Shown one piece after another: positions 16,369-26,204 of a DNA stretch of 64,000 bases (within the stretch, counting starts at the first letter, position 1; each line of letters begins with the position of its first letter). A program made the translations under genes and the position numbers. The notes under the pieces are model-generated. The model was not told where the DNA came from. It did not search any database and saw only the letters and a list, made by a program, of their open reading frames with translations. Origin of the DNA: an uncultured Prevotella sp. (GTDB taxonomy: Bacteria > Bacteroidota > Bacteroidia > Bacteroidales > Bacteroidaceae); NCBI GenBank assembly GCA_905198745.1, contig CAJKDU010000005.1:1-64000 (forward strand), read 5' to 3'.

Positions 16369-18366
16369 CTATTTCTTCATGTCGTGCTCCTTGATAAATC
16401 CGTGGCGATAGGCATAGAGCAGCTCTTCGAGGTCTTTTATTTGTCCGCGAATGTCGGCACCCTTGTCGGTGTCGGCCACAAGCATACGGTGGGCCGACAT
16501 CTCTACAATTTGAAAGGTGCTCTTGATGTCTGTTCCCTGCACGATGGCATCCTCGGCACTGGTGAAAGGCTCGTGCTGCACAAGCTGGAATCCGCGGCTG
16601 TGGTAGACAAGTGTGTAGCCGGCAATGCCGGTTTCGGCATGATAGGCCTGTGAGAATCCACCGTCAATCACCATTAGTTTGCCGCCTGCTTTGATGGGGT
16701 TCTCGCCGCTTGAGGCGTGCACCGGCACGTGTCCGTTGATGATATGACGGTTGGCACCTGTCACCCCGAAAGAGTCCATGATGCTTTCCACCACATGCGG
16801 GTCGTCACGGAGCAGGTAGTAGAATCCCTTCTGTTCCTTGTGTGTGGTCTTGTCCTCGATGAAGTAGCGCTCGAAGGTGGCCATCTTAGACTTGTCGAAC
16901 AAGGGTGAGTCTTTGCCGCACCACAGGTAGATAAAGTAGTCTACGGCATATTGGCGTTCCTCGACGGGTGTGTCGTTCTGGAAAGCTGTGCGGATGAGCA
17001 TGTCGATGTGCTGCATCAGTTCCTTTCCCTTGTAGCGCATTCCCTTGCAGAGTTCCACCTCCTTGAGCGTGCCGTTCTCGTTGAGTGGCACTGAGGCGTG
17101 GAAGAGCAGGTTGTTGTTGAAGATGCTGTACATGGAGCCATGGCCCAGTAGGGCACGCACATGCTTGTGGAACTTCTCGCTCACCATGAACGAGTGGTGC
17201 AGCTTCTTCATCAGTTTATCTTCCTCAGCTGTGAGCCGGTTGGGGGCGGCTGGGTCAATGGTGGGGAAGTGGCAGCTCTTCATGGCATACTCTTTTCCGT
17301 CGATGCGGCATGTGCCTTTCTTGTAGTCAATGAGACTCAGCATGTTGCGGTCTGTCATTTGCCAGTCTGGATGGGCGGAGAATATGCGGGCTTCTTCCTT
17401 GAACTGCAGCACGGCAATGGCCTTGTGCATCATGGCGGTGAGGCGTATGCTCTTCTCGTCTATATGGGTGTTGGCGTTGAGCTTGGGCATGAATTCTTCA
17501 CATGGATCGTCCTTGTAAGTCTCCATGGCGAAGGTGGCAAGGGGAATGAGATTGATGCCGTAGCCCTCTTCAAGAGTGGTGAGGTTGGCATAGCGGAGCG
17601 AGAGGCGGATGACATTGCAGATGCAGGCGTCGTTGCCCGCGCAGGCTCCCATCCAGAGTATGTCGTGGTTGCCCCATTGCAGGTCCCAGCAGTGATAGGT
17701 CATGAGGGTGTCCATGATGATGTGGGCGCCCGGACCACGGTCGTACACATCGCCCAGTATGTGGAGTTGGTCGATGGCCAGTCGCTGGATGACGTTGGCA
17801 AGGGTGATGATGAAGTCGTCGGCGCGACCGGTAGATATGATGGTGTCGATGATGGCGTTCACATACGCGGTCTTGTCAACATCGTCCGTGTGCTCGTGGA
17901 GCAGTTCCTGGATGATGTAGCTGAAGTCGTCAGGCAGCGACTTGCGCACCTTGGAGCGTGTGTACTTGCTCGACACTTCACGGCATACTTTGACCAGTCG
18001 GTTGAGGGTGATGTGGTACCAGTCGTCAATCTCGGTCTCGCAGCTCTTGACGAGTTCCAGTTTCTGTTCGGGGTAGTAGATGAGGGTGCAAATCTCGCGT
18101 ATCTCACTGTCACGCAGTTCGTTTCCGAAGAGCTCGTTCACCTTGCGCTTGATGTTGCCCGATGCATTCTTGAGCACGTGCTGGAAGGCCTCGTACTCTC
18201 CATGCAAGTCGGCAAGGAAATGCTCGGTGCCCTTGGGCAGGTTGAGTATGGCCTGGAGGTTGATGATTTCCGTGCTGGCGTCGGCGATGGTGGGGAAGGT
18301 GTGCGAGAGAAGCTGCAGATAGCGCATGTCGCGAGGAATGTCGTAATGGTTTTGTGTCATGGTCAT
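16369..18366 (-). CDS. fbp: Fructose-1,6-bisphosphatase, class III
   Basis: 665 residues, the large class III form typical of Firmicutes and Bacteroidetes; it hydrolyses fructose 1,6-bisphosphate to fructose 6-phosphate in gluconeogenesis. Metallophosphoesterase-type motifs are seen: HFLADLHGEYEAF near residue 50, LGDVYDRGPGAH near 200, WGNHDILWMGA near 230, and INGHVPVHAS with VIDGGFSQAYH toward the C-terminus. The start at 18366 forms a 4-base ATGA overlap with the upstream glycosyltransferase; a second Met two codons later is also possible. With the PPi-dependent phosphofructokinase at 62261, the window covers both directions of this metabolic step. Confidence 0.96.
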   Translation of the reverse strand: MTMTQNHYDIPRDMRYLQLLSHTFPTIADASTEIINLQAILNLPKGTEHFLADLHGEYEAFQHVLKNASGNIKRKVNELFGNELRDSEIREICTLIYYPEQKLELVKSCETEIDDWYHITLNRLVKVCREVSSKYTRSKVRKSLPDDFSYIIQELLHEHTDDVDKTAYVNAIIDTIISTGRADDFIITLANVIQRLAIDQLHILGDVYDRGPGAHIIMDTLMTYHCWDLQWGNHDILWMGACAGNDACICNVIRLSLRYANLTTLEEGYGINLIPLATFAMETYKDDPCEEFMPKLNANTHIDEKSIRLTAMMHKAIAVLQFKEEARIFSAHPDWQMTDRNMLSLIDYKKGTCRIDGKEYAMKSCHFPTIDPAAPNRLTAEEDKLMKKLHHSFMVSEKFHKHVRALLGHGSMYSIFNNNLLFHASVPLNENGTLKEVELCKGMRYKGKELMQHIDMLIRTAFQNDTPVEERQYAVDYFIYLWCGKDSPLFDKSKMATFERYFIEDKTTHKEQKGFYYLLRDDPHVVESIMDSFGVTGANRHIINGHVPVHASSGENPIKAGGKLMVIDGGFSQAYHAETGIAGYTLVYHSRGFQLVQHEPFTSAEDAIVQGTDIKSTFQIVEMSAHRMLVADTDKGADIRGQIKDLEELLYAYRHGFIKEHDMKK

Positions 18367-19592
18367 AATGCTTTAATGGTTTGAGCTATGAGCGTGTTGG
18401 CTTGGGCCTCCGTGCACGCGGGAATAGGCATGAAACCTTCGGTGAGGCCGAAGAGTTGGGCAAGCAACTGCTCCACTTGTCGGGTGAACTTCTTCAGCCG
18501 AAGCGTGTTCATGCTCTCAGCAAAGAGGTCTTCATCATAGTCTTCATATCTGAATTGTGTATAGAGTTTGGAGAGGTGGTTCAGGTGAATGTCGCCTTGG
18601 CGGATGAGGTGGCGCGTGTTGAGCAGCAGGGTGGCAAGTTGCCTTACCTGATTGTCGCTGATGGCGGCAAGCTTAGACTTCTGCAGAGGATTCGCGTAAA
18701 GCAGATGGTCGGCAGGTAGTGTTGCCGGTGCTTGCTCGGCACGGTCGAACCTTTCGATGTGGCTTACGTCGATGGATGGAGGAGTGAGGCCTAGACGCAG
18801 GAAAGCGTTGGCGTAGAGACCGTTGAGACTGTGGTCGTGGGCAATGATGAAGAGCTTTCTCCACGACTTGTCCGTCAGCTGTAGCAGATTCTCTTTCTGC
18901 TGTTGCGTGGTGTGCAGCAACTCTCCGTCATGGGCTGTTCCCTCAAGGAGCAAGCTCTTCACAGCATCCTGTTCCTCTGTGTTCAGCGTGTGGTAACAGC
19001 ACTTGGTGTCTATGGTCTTCCTGTAGAGGGAGAGGAGCCGTGTGCACACTTCGTCATAGTCAGTGGTAGGCGAGAGTCTTGGGTCCGGTATGACGGCTAT
19101 GTGGCGGTTCCATAGCATGTCTGACAGGTTGTCTTCTTCTTCTTGTGTGGACGAGAGAAGTACATCTGCAGCCAATGCTGTGCGATACTGATAGGCCACG
19201 AGACGCGGCAGTCTGCGGGTGAGGAAGAAGGCGCGCATCACGGCTGGCTCCAAGGCTCCATGAGGTGACAGTATCAGTGGTATGTCGTGTTCGCGTGCCT
19301 GTGAAGCTACCGTCCATAGGGTGCGGTCCCAACAGCCATGCAGATGGATTATTTCCGGGCATGTGTGGCTGAGCATCTCCGAGAAGTTGTGTTCAAAGGA
19401 CTTGTCGGTGAGGCGTTTTGGATAGTCGAACAAATGGGTTTCAACTTGCTCCACAGTAATGGCTCCAGGTGAGCGGAATGTGGCCAGGTGAACCTCTTCA
19501 CGCGCTCCCATGCAACGCAAAAGCGCCGACATATACTCGGTAGGGTATATGTCAGCGCTGTCGATAGATGTTATGAAGTGTAGTACTTTCAT
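18363..19592 (-). CDS. Glycosyltransferase (GT4-like N-terminal fold)
   Basis: 409 residues from the ATG at 19592 (MKVLHFITSIDSADIYPTEYM). The open frame extends 43 codons further, into the upstream gene, but that extension is not protein-like. The N-terminal half resembles a GT-B family 4 donor/acceptor domain (EIIHLHGCWDRTLW, ILSPHGALEP), with the characteristic SPHGALEP loop. The second half lacks an obvious GT4 nucleotide-sugar motif and is a helical region of unclear role, so catalytic competence is uncertain. It lies 7 bases after a GT2 gene and overlaps fbp by 4 bases. Confidence 0.72.
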   Translation of the reverse strand: MKVLHFITSIDSADIYPTEYMSALLRCMGAREEVHLATFRSPGAITVEQVETHLFDYPKRLTDKSFEHNFSEMLSHTCPEIIHLHGCWDRTLWTVASQAREHDIPLILSPHGALEPAVMRAFFLTRRLPRLVAYQYRTALAADVLLSSTQEEEDNLSDMLWNRHIAVIPDPRLSPTTDYDEVCTRLLSLYRKTIDTKCCYHTLNTEEQDAVKSLLLEGTAHDGELLHTTQQQKENLLQLTDKSWRKLFIIAHDHSLNGLYANAFLRLGLTPPSIDVSHIERFDRAEQAPATLPADHLLYANPLQKSKLAAISDNQVRQLATLLLNTRHLIRQGDIHLNHLSKLYTQFRYEDYDEDLFAESMNTLRLKKFTRQVEQLLAQLFGLTEGFMPIPACTEAQANTLIAQTIKAL

Positions 19593-19599
19593 GTTGTTT

Positions 19600-20745
19600 T
19601 CATATCTTGTGACAGATAAAGTCATATTTGTCTGTCTTTGCGTACCAGAGTTTGTAGGCCAGGTGGTGCCATAGTTCGCCAGTCTCATAGAAGACAAGTT
19701 TCCAGCAAGGGATATGCACATTGAACAAGGCCACTGCTTTCCGGGCTACCATAGTCCGCAGCGCTACAATCAGCAAGAGAGCCAAACCGGCAGAGATGCA
19801 GATGATCCAATGCTGGGTGAATATGCCGAGTAATGCTGCTGCAATGACAGTCATCCAACCTAAGTGTAGTGCACACTGGTCGGCATTGAATGCCATGCGG
19901 TGGCTTAACGAACGTTCCAGGTGCTTGCGCGTTTCCTGGTAGTAGATGTGTTCATTGCGGCGTCGTTTGGCCGAAGGGCTGTCCTCTATCATCCAACCGT
20001 CTGGATGGGTGACGGTGTTCGTACAGCCGTCTTGCGCATACTTGTTCACAAGGAAGTCATATTCGCCGTAAATGTATTTCAGGTTGCCCTGATAGCCGTT
20101 GCCCTTCATGAATTCGCTCTTGCGGAAAGCTATGTTCTTGCCTGTGCTGCGGTAGGCAGTGCCTTGCTGGGCTTCGCGCAGCAAGTAGCAGTTGTCGGCC
20201 ATCCTTTCATACCGGCTGTAGTCGTCGGCTTCTTCGTCGTAGGCCGTGTAGCCGAGCACCAGATTAGTGCTCTCGGTGCATTTCTCTGCCATAGTCTTGA
20301 GCCATTCGTCAGATGCAGGATGGCAGTAGGCATCGGTGAGAATGATCCACTCGTTCTTGGCCGCCTTGACACCGAGCGTGATGGCGAGCTTGCGCCGGCT
20401 CATGTATCGTGACGAGTCTGGTGTGAAGGTGGTGTAGAGATGAGGATTGTTGGAGTATTGCTTCAGCACGTCCTCAGCCTCGGAGTCAGTCTTGCTTGTC
20501 ACTACAATTACCTCATATCCAGGCTCGTAGTCCTGTGTGAGGAAGAGTGACAGGTGGTCGTCGAGTTCCTTGGCATTACCATGGGCGATAATTATCACCG
20601 ACATTGGGGGCAATGACGAATCTCCGTTGTCGGGATGTTCATCGTCGAAAGTGGGTTTACGTAGGAACTTGTTGACCATGGGCGTAACCAGGCCGACGAC
20701 GAGAACGATGATGCTTGCAATAATCGTTAAATCGTCAATTATCAT
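19600..20745 (-). CDS. Membrane-anchored family 2 glycosyltransferase
   Basis: 381 residues. An N-terminal helix (about 5-24) is followed by a GT-A domain beginning MSVIIIAHGNAKELDDHLSLFL (about 48), with an acidic ILTDAYC motif in the DxD position and a GEYDFLVNKY segment. Two C-terminal membrane helices (about 295-330) complete the typical layout of inner-membrane GT2 enzymes making surface polysaccharide. Substrate is unknown. It lies 3 bases after lysA and 7 before the GT4-like gene, an unusual setting for a polysaccharide gene because there is no flippase or polymerase nearby. Confidence 0.85.
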   Translation of the reverse strand: MIIDDLTIIASIIVLVVGLVTPMVNKFLRKPTFDDEHPDNGDSSLPPMSVIIIAHGNAKELDDHLSLFLTQDYEPGYEVIVVTSKTDSEAEDVLKQYSNNPHLYTTFTPDSSRYMSRRKLAITLGVKAAKNEWIILTDAYCHPASDEWLKTMAEKCTESTNLVLGYTAYDEEADDYSRYERMADNCYLLREAQQGTAYRSTGKNIAFRKSEFMKGNGYQGNLKYIYGEYDFLVNKYAQDGCTNTVTHPDGWMIEDSPSAKRRRNEHIYYQETRKHLERSLSHRMAFNADQCALHLGWMTVIAAALLGIFTQHWIICISAGLALLLIVALRTMVARKAVALFNVHIPCWKLVFYETGELWHHLAYKLWYAKTDKYDFICHKI

Positions 20746-20748
20746 AGT

Positions 20749-21906
20749 TTATAAGTCCTCAGTGATGTAACCTTTGGGCAATTTCCTGCAGTTGTATTGT
20801 GATGCCATAATTTCTCCATAGGCACCGGCGGAACGCAAGGCAATGAGGTCGCCACGGTGACAGGTGTTGAGATCAATGGCCTTGGCAAATACGTCGCTCG
20901 ACTCGCAGATGGGACCCACTACGTCATAGGTCTTCAGAGGTTCATCGCTACTGATATTCTCTATCTTGTGGTAAGCATGGTAGAGGGCAGGCCGGATGAG
21001 GTCTGTCATGCCTGCGTCGACAATGGCAAACTGTTTGGCGGTTCCTTGCTTGATGTAGAGCGTCTTGGTGATGAGTGAACCACACTGTCCAACGACGGCT
21101 CGCCCCAACTCGAAGTGCAGAGTCTGACCCTCGCGCAGCTTGAGGTGCCGGGCATAAGTGTCGAAGTATGCCTTGAAGTCGGGTATAGGCTCCTTGTTGG
21201 GATGCTCGTAGTCTATGCCGAGTCCACCGCCCACGTTGATGTTTTTCACTTTGACGTGGTGCTGTTCCAGTTTGTCTTGGAGTTCGTTGATGCGGTTGCA
21301 CAGGGCGCAGAAGTCTCCCATGTCGAGTATTTGGCTGCCTATGTGGAAGTGGAGACCAATGAACTCTACGTTCTGCATATTCTCGGCCTCCTCTATGACG
21401 GCGTCCATATCACCCATGGCAATGCCGAACTTGTTCTCTGCCAGACCTGTGGTGATGTTGGCGTGTGTATGTGCACCGACGTCAGGATTGATGCGTAATG
21501 CCACTCGTGCCACCTTGTTGCGTGCGGCAGCGAGTTCGTTGATAACCTCGAGCTCCGCCTGACTCTCCACATTAAAGCAGAAGATGTCCTTGTCGAGTCC
21601 GAGATTTATCTCCCAGTCGCTCTTGCCCACACCAGCATATACAATGGATGAAGGTTTGAATCCTGCCTTGATGGCAGCCTCAATCTCACCTCCACTCACG
21701 CAGTCGGCGCCAAGTCCTGCCTGACAGATGACGTTGAGCACCTTCGGATTGGCATTGGCTTTTACTGCATAGTGCACGGAGAAGTTGGCGTACTTGCCGG
21801 CTTCCTTGCGTATTTCAGCAAGGGTGGTGCGCAGTATGTCGGTGTCGTAATAGTAGAACGGCGTTTCGATGCCTTTGAATTTGTCTACGGGAAATTTACC
21901 TTTCAT
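20749..21906 (-). CDS. lysA: Diaminopimelate decarboxylase
   Basis: 385 residues, PLP-dependent, converting meso-diaminopimelate to lysine. The Schiff-base lysine is K49 in VHYAVKANANPK; FIGLHFHIGSQ, NVGGGLGIDY and the active-site CESSDVFA are all present. Normal fold type III length. It follows lysC by 30 bases, so first and last steps of lysine synthesis are co-transcribed; the enzymes in between are not in this window. The next gene begins only 3 bases after its stop. Confidence 0.96.
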   Translation of the reverse strand: MKGKFPVDKFKGIETPFYYYDTDILRTTLAEIRKEAGKYANFSVHYAVKANANPKVLNVICQAGLGADCVSGGEIEAAIKAGFKPSSIVYAGVGKSDWEINLGLDKDIFCFNVESQAELEVINELAAARNKVARVALRINPDVGAHTHANITTGLAENKFGIAMGDMDAVIEEAENMQNVEFIGLHFHIGSQILDMGDFCALCNRINELQDKLEQHHVKVKNINVGGGLGIDYEHPNKEPIPDFKAYFDTYARHLKLREGQTLHFELGRAVVGQCGSLITKTLYIKQGTAKQFAIVDAGMTDLIRPALYHAYHKIENISSDEPLKTYDVVGPICESSDVFAKAIDLNTCHRGDLIALRSAGAYGEIMASQYNCRKLPKGYITEDL

Positions 21907-21936
21907 GTATGTTTTTATGTGTTGTGTTGTCGTTGT

Positions 21937-23253
21937 TTACTTGAAGAGCACGTCGCTCAAGTTCTGGAGTGCGCGCTTCTTGTCCTTTTCCTTGATGAGG
22001 AAGGAGATGTTGTAGTTGCTGCCACCATAGGAAATCATGCGCACGGGGATGTCTTTCATGGCATCCGTGGCAAGCGTCTCGAAGCCTACGTTGCTCCAGT
22101 CGAGGTCGCCAACAACGCAGATGATACACATGTCGCTGTCAACAGTAACCGTACCGTATTTCTTCAGTTCGTCAACAATCTCGTTCAGGTGTGAGTCGTT
22201 GTCAATGCTCATGGACACACCCACCTCACTGGTACAGATCATGTCGATAGGTGTCTGGTAGCTTTCGAATATTTCGAACACGCGGCGCAGGAAACCAGTA
22301 GCAAGGAGCATACGGCTACTCTTGATCTTGATGGCTGTGATATTGTCTTTGGCTGCCACGGCTTTAATCTTTCCGCGCACGATGACATTGTCGATGATAG
22401 TGCCTTCGGCATCTGGGTCGAGAGTGTTCTTCAGGCGCACGGGTATGCCTGCATATTTGGCAGGTTGTACGCAAGTGGGGTGCAGAATTTTGGCTCCGAA
22501 GTAGGCAAGTTCGGCAGCTTCTTCAAAGTTGAGCTGGTGAACGGCCTCGGTATGGTCAACTACGCGCGGGTCATTGTTGTGCATGCCGTCGATGTCTGTC
22601 CATATTTGGATTTCGTCTGCCGGCAGGGCTGCACCGATGAGCGAAGCCGTGTAGTCGCTACCGCCTCGCTGCAGGTTGTCTACCTCGCCATAGGCATTGC
22701 GGCAGATGAAGCCCTGTGTGATATAGATTTGCTGTCCCTTGTTTTCCGCCATGACAGCGGCGAGTTTCTCGCTGATGTATTGTGGGTCTGGTTCGGCATT
22801 CTTGTCTGTGCGCATAAAGTCGAGTGCATTGAGCAGTGTGGCTTTGATGCCTGTTTCCTTGAGATAGTTCACTACCATGTTGGTGCTCATGATTTCTCCC
22901 TGTGCCACCACGTTTTTTTCTTCAAAACTGGTGAACAGGTCTTTGGAGAATGAGCGCAGGTAGTTGAATTCTTCCTGGAGGAACTTGCGTGTCTTGTCTT
23001 TCCACTCGTCGGTGGAATAGAGGTCCTCCACGTGCTGCATGTATTTCTTTTCCAAAGAGTTGATTACCTCGTTGGCACTCTCAGGGTTTTTCTTATAGAG
23101 GTAGTTGGAAATCTCTACGAGAGAGTTAGTCGTGCCGCTCATGGCAGACAGTACTACGAATGTGGGTTCACCCGACTTGGTTATCAAAGAGGCTACGTTC
23201 TTCATGCGCTCTGGAGAGCCAACGGAAGTGCCTCCGAATTTCATTACTTTCAT
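21937..23253 (-). CDS. lysC: Aspartate kinase
   Basis: 438 residues from ATG at 23253 (MKVMKFGGTSVGSPERM); an upstream extension of the frame to 23316 is rejected because KFGGTSVG belongs at the very N-terminus. It phosphorylates aspartate, the entry step to lysine, threonine and methionine. The kinase domain includes QGFICRNAYGEVDNLQRGGSDYTASL. Two ACT domains follow (about 300-438), ending in the MISYGGSNYNISFL pattern of allosteric aspartokinases, so feedback control by lysine or threonine is likely. This is the monofunctional form with no homoserine dehydrogenase domain. Confidence 0.96.
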   Translation of the reverse strand: MKVMKFGGTSVGSPERMKNVASLITKSGEPTFVVLSAMSGTTNSLVEISNYLYKKNPESANEVINSLEKKYMQHVEDLYSTDEWKDKTRKFLQEEFNYLRSFSKDLFTSFEEKNVVAQGEIMSTNMVVNYLKETGIKATLLNALDFMRTDKNAEPDPQYISEKLAAVMAENKGQQIYITQGFICRNAYGEVDNLQRGGSDYTASLIGAALPADEIQIWTDIDGMHNNDPRVVDHTEAVHQLNFEEAAELAYFGAKILHPTCVQPAKYAGIPVRLKNTLDPDAEGTIIDNVIVRGKIKAVAAKDNITAIKIKSSRMLLATGFLRRVFEIFESYQTPIDMICTSEVGVSMSIDNDSHLNEIVDELKKYGTVTVDSDMCIICVVGDLDWSNVGFETLATDAMKDIPVRMISYGGSNYNISFLIKEKDKKRALQNLSDVLFK

Positions 23254-23299
23254 ATTCTTTGGATTTTTATGGTTCTTGAATGTTAGGCGGTATGGAGTT

Positions 23300-24001
23300 T
23301 CAGTCTTCCTCCACAATCTTCACCTTGTTGAATTCTGACGTCACGTCGCTGATGTGATGGTCCTCGCAGCGGTATACGATGCCTGGAAACTTGTCCAGCA
23401 TCGGTATGTTGTGGGTGGTCATGATGACTGAAGAACCGCTGAGGCTTATCTGTTTGAGTAGGTTGACAATGTTGCCTGCTGTTTCAGGGTCGAGGTTGCC
23501 TGTAGGCTCGTCGGCAATGATAATGCGTGGCTTGTTGAGTATGGCACGAGCTATGGCGATGCGCTGCTGTTCTCCGCCGGAGAGTTCGTGAGGCATGCTT
23601 TCCTTGCGTTCTTGCAGTCCTACTTCGGTTAGCACTTCGTCAATGCGCTCATCAATCTTTTTCTTGTCTTTCCACCCCGTGGCCTTGAGCACGAACAGCA
23701 GGTTCTTGTAGACGCTCCTGTCATGGAGTAATTGGAAGTCCTGAAAGATAATGCCCATTTCCTTGCGCAGCCCAGGTATGTCTTTGCGCTTGATGTTGGC
23801 CAAGTCGCGTCCGAGTACTTCTGCCTTTTCTGCCTGCTCGATGTCGAGTTCGCAGTAGAGGGTTTTGAGCAGAGAACTTTTTCCCGAGCCTACTTTTCCG
23901 ATAATATAGATAAACTCGCCTTCTTCTGCGTGGAAATTCACGTCTTGAAGTATTACCACGTCATCGTGACATATTTTTACGCCTTGATAGTCAATCAGCA
24001 T
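23300..24001 (-). CDS. ftsE: FtsE-type ABC transporter ATPase
   Basis: 233 residues: Walker A GKVGSGKS at 35-42, Q-loop in [10 protein letters not shown], signature [14 protein letters not shown] and Walker [13 protein letters not shown]. The [18 protein letters not shown] segment and overall length fit FtsE, which with FtsX regulates peptidoglycan hydrolases at the septum. No ftsX is adjacent; flanking genes are for histidine and lysine synthesis, so the membrane partner must be elsewhere. The Walker A has Lys where FtsE usually has Pro or Arg (GKVGSGK), within family variation. LolD-like function is the main alternative. Confidence 0.85.
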   Translation of the reverse strand: MLIDYQGVKICHDDVVILQDVNFHAEEGEFIYIIGKVGSGKSSLLKTLYCELDIEQAEKAEVLGRDLANIKRKDIPGLRKEMGIIFQDFQLLHDRSVYKNLLFVLKATGWKDKKKIDERIDEVLTEVGLQERKESMPHELSGGEQQRIAIARAILNKPRIIIADEPTGNLDPETAGNIVNLLKQISLSGSSVIMTTHNIPMLDKFPGIVYRCEDHHISDVTSEFNKVKIVEED

Positions 24002-24029
24002 ATTGTGGTTTCTTGTTTATGGTGTGGTT

Positions 24030-24647
24030 TTAATGTTTCTTCCAGTTGGGATCGTGGCGTGTGCGCAGTTCGGCTGCCAAGTCTTCAATGCGAAGTCCCT
24101 TGCTGGTGAGCAGCACGATGAGGTGATAGAGCATGTCGGCTCCTTCATAGATAAGACGTTCATCCGTGCCGTGTACTGCCTCGATAACAGCCTCGAGAGC
24201 TTCTTCACCCACTTTTTGTGCCATGCGGTTAAGGCCGTCATTGAAGAGCGATGTTGTGTAGGACCCCTCAGGCATTTCTTTGTGACGCTTTTCTATAAAG
24301 TCTTGAAGAAAAGAAAGGAAAAGCAGTGGGTTCGCGTCATTGCTTTCGCCCCAGCAAGTATCGGTGCCCTTGTGGCATGTGGGACCTGTTGGATTAACCT
24401 TTATGAGCAGTGTATCGTTGTCGCAATCGTTTTGGATGCTTACCAGATTGAGGAAGTTTCCAGAGGTCTCGCCCTTGGTCCATAACGTTTTGCGTGTGCG
24501 GCTATAGAAAGTTACCTTTTGGGTTCCTATTGTCTTTTCGTAAGCTTCTTTGTTCATGAATCCCAGCATGAGCACATTCTTGGTCGTGGCATCCTGAATG
24601 ATAGCAGGAACAAGTCCGTTCATCTTGTCGAAATCTATTTCCATCAT
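24030..24647 (-). CDS. hisIE: Bifunctional phosphoribosyl-AMP cyclohydrolase / phosphoribosyl-ATP pyrophosphatase
   Basis: 205 residues catalysing steps 2 and 3 of histidine synthesis. The HisI half (about 1-110) shows TLWTKGETSGNFL, VNPTGPTCHKGTDTCWG with its zinc-binding cysteines. The HisE half (about 115-205) has a MazG-like helix set, GEEALEAVIEA and EGADMLYHLIVLL. A start one codon later (24644) is equally possible. It is the last histidine gene of the hisH-hisAF-hisIE block, 60 bases after the fusion gene, and is followed by ftsE 28 bases on. Confidence 0.95.
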   Translation of the reverse strand: MMEIDFDKMNGLVPAIIQDATTKNVLMLGFMNKEAYEKTIGTQKVTFYSRTRKTLWTKGETSGNFLNLVSIQNDCDNDTLLIKVNPTGPTCHKGTDTCWGESNDANPLLFLSFLQDFIEKRHKEMPEGSYTTSLFNDGLNRMAQKVGEEALEAVIEAVHGTDERLIYEGADMLYHLIVLLTSKGLRIEDLAAELRTRHDPNWKKH

Positions 24648-24707
24648 ATCTTAATATAGTTTGTGGTTTTCTTTTGATTACCTTATAGTATCTATTGTTT
24701 ATGTCTG

Positions 24708-26204
24708 TTATATTCTCACATTTACTCCTTCTGCCTTTAGATACTGCTTGAGATCGGGTATCTTGATTTCACCGAAGTGGAACACACTTGCTGCCAATGC
24801 TGCGTCAGCCTTTCCTATAAGGAATGCGTCTTTGAAGTGTTCCATATTGCCAGCTCCTCCACTTGCAATGATGGGGATGGAAAGCGATTCGCTGAGTTGT
24901 GCGAGGGCTTCAAGGGCAAAACCTTGTTTTACGCCGTCGTGGTTCATGCTGGTGAAGAGTATTTCGCCAGCCCCACGGTCTTCCACTTCATGTGCCCATT
25001 CAAAAAGGTCTTTACCCGTGGGCACTCTGCCACCATTGAGGTAGCACTGCCATTGTCCGTTTTCTTCCTGACGGGCGTCAATGGCGCATACGCATACTTG
25101 AGATCCGAAACGCTTTGAAACTTGGTTGATGAGTTCTGGATGCTTGACAGCAGCCGAGTTGATGCTCACCTTGTCTGCTCCTGCATACAGCAGGCGCTCC
25201 ACGTCTGCCAGTTCGTGTATGCCGCCTCCAACTGTGAAGGGTATGTTGATTTCCTGTGCCACGCGTGTCACCATGTCGGTGAATGTCTTCCTTCCCTCAA
25301 AACTGGCGGTGATGTCGAGGAACACCAGTTCGTCGGCACCAGCGTCACTATAAGCCTTGCCCAATTCCACGGGGTCACCAGCCTTGCGAAGGTTCACGAA
25401 GTTAGTACCCTTCACCGTTTGTCCGTCTTTCACGTCGAGACAGGGGATGATCCGCTTGGCCAATCCGCTTGGCGCTTGCTTCAACAGTCGGTCTGCTTGT
25501 ATGCGACCTTCATAGAAAGCCTTTCCGAACACCACTGCAGGTATGCCTTTGGCATCGAGGTCAATTATGTCTTCGTTGCTCGATACGCCTCCACTAGCTA
25601 TGAGGTGCAACTGTGGATAGTGCCTCATAATATCCATATATAATGAGGTGGCGGGACCTTGCAGGGTTCCGTCCTTTGAAATCTCTGTGCACAACACGTT
25701 GCGCACGCCATGGTCTATATAGCGTTTGAGGAATGGAAGCAGATCTTCTGAAGAGTCTTCCTTCCATCCGTTGATAGATACCTTGCCGTTTCTCACGTCG
25801 GCTCCGAGAATGATGCGGTCTGCCCCAAACTTGTCTATCCAAGAGCAGAACAAGTCGGGGTGGGTGACAGCCACAGAACCTACTGTGACGAATGATGCGC
25901 CACACTCGAAAGCAGTCTTGATGTCTGCTTCTGTCTTGATGCCGCCGCCGAAGTCAACTTTGAGGTGCGTGGCGGAAGTAATGGATTTCAGCACGTCAGC
26001 GTTGACAATGTGTTTCGACTTGGCTCCATCAAGGTCTACCACGTGCAGGCGCTTGAATCCCATGCGTTCAAATTGTCGTGCAACTTCTGCCGGATCGTCG
26101 TTATAGACTTTCTTCTGTCCATAGTCACCTTTAGTGAGACGCACACATTTTCCGTCGATAATGTCGATGGCTGGTATTAGTTCTATGTTCAACTGGCTGT
26201 TCAT
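24708..26204 (-). CDS. HisA-HisF fusion protein
   Basis: 498 residues in one uninterrupted frame joining two (beta-alpha)8 enzymes. Residues 1-240 are HisA (ProFAR isomerase), with catalytic D14 (PAIDIIDGK) and D136 (LGADVRNG) and T173 (TEISKDGT). Residues about 248-498 are HisF (IGP synthase cyclase) with D257 (PCLDVKDG) and D376 (CAIDARQ). The linker is only about eight residues (LLKQAPSG). Both active sites look complete, so the protein should carry out two successive steps, the second with HisH. It overlaps hisH in ATGA. A TTG at 25463 marks where a separate HisF would normally begin and could be an internal start. Confidence 0.95.
   Translation of the reverse strand: MNSQLNIELIPAIDIIDGKCVRLTKGDYGQKKVYNDDPAEVARQFERMGFKRLHVVDLDGAKSKHIVNADVLKSITSATHLKVDFGGGIKTEADIKTAFECGASFVTVGSVAVTHPDLFCSWIDKFGADRIILGADVRNGKVSINGWKEDSSEDLLPFLKRYIDHGVRNVLCTEISKDGTLQGPATSLYMDIMRHYPQLHLIASGGVSSNEDIIDLDAKGIPAVVFGKAFYEGRIQADRLLKQAPSGLAKRIIPCLDVKDGQTVKGTNFVNLRKAGDPVELGKAYSDAGADELVFLDITASFEGRKTFTDMVTRVAQEINIPFTVGGGIHELADVERLLYAGADKVSINSAAVKHPELINQVSKRFGSQVCVCAIDARQEENGQWQCYLNGGRVPTGKDLFEWAHEVEDRGAGEILFTSMNHDGVKQGFALEALAQLSESLSIPIIASGGAGNMEHFKDAFLIGKADAALAASVFHFGEIKIPDLKQYLKAEGVNVRI

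Noticed and set aside
17161..18384. Long + strand frame opposite fbp
   Set aside because: It is antisense to a clearly conserved enzyme and its translation lacks domain character; a consequence of codon bias.
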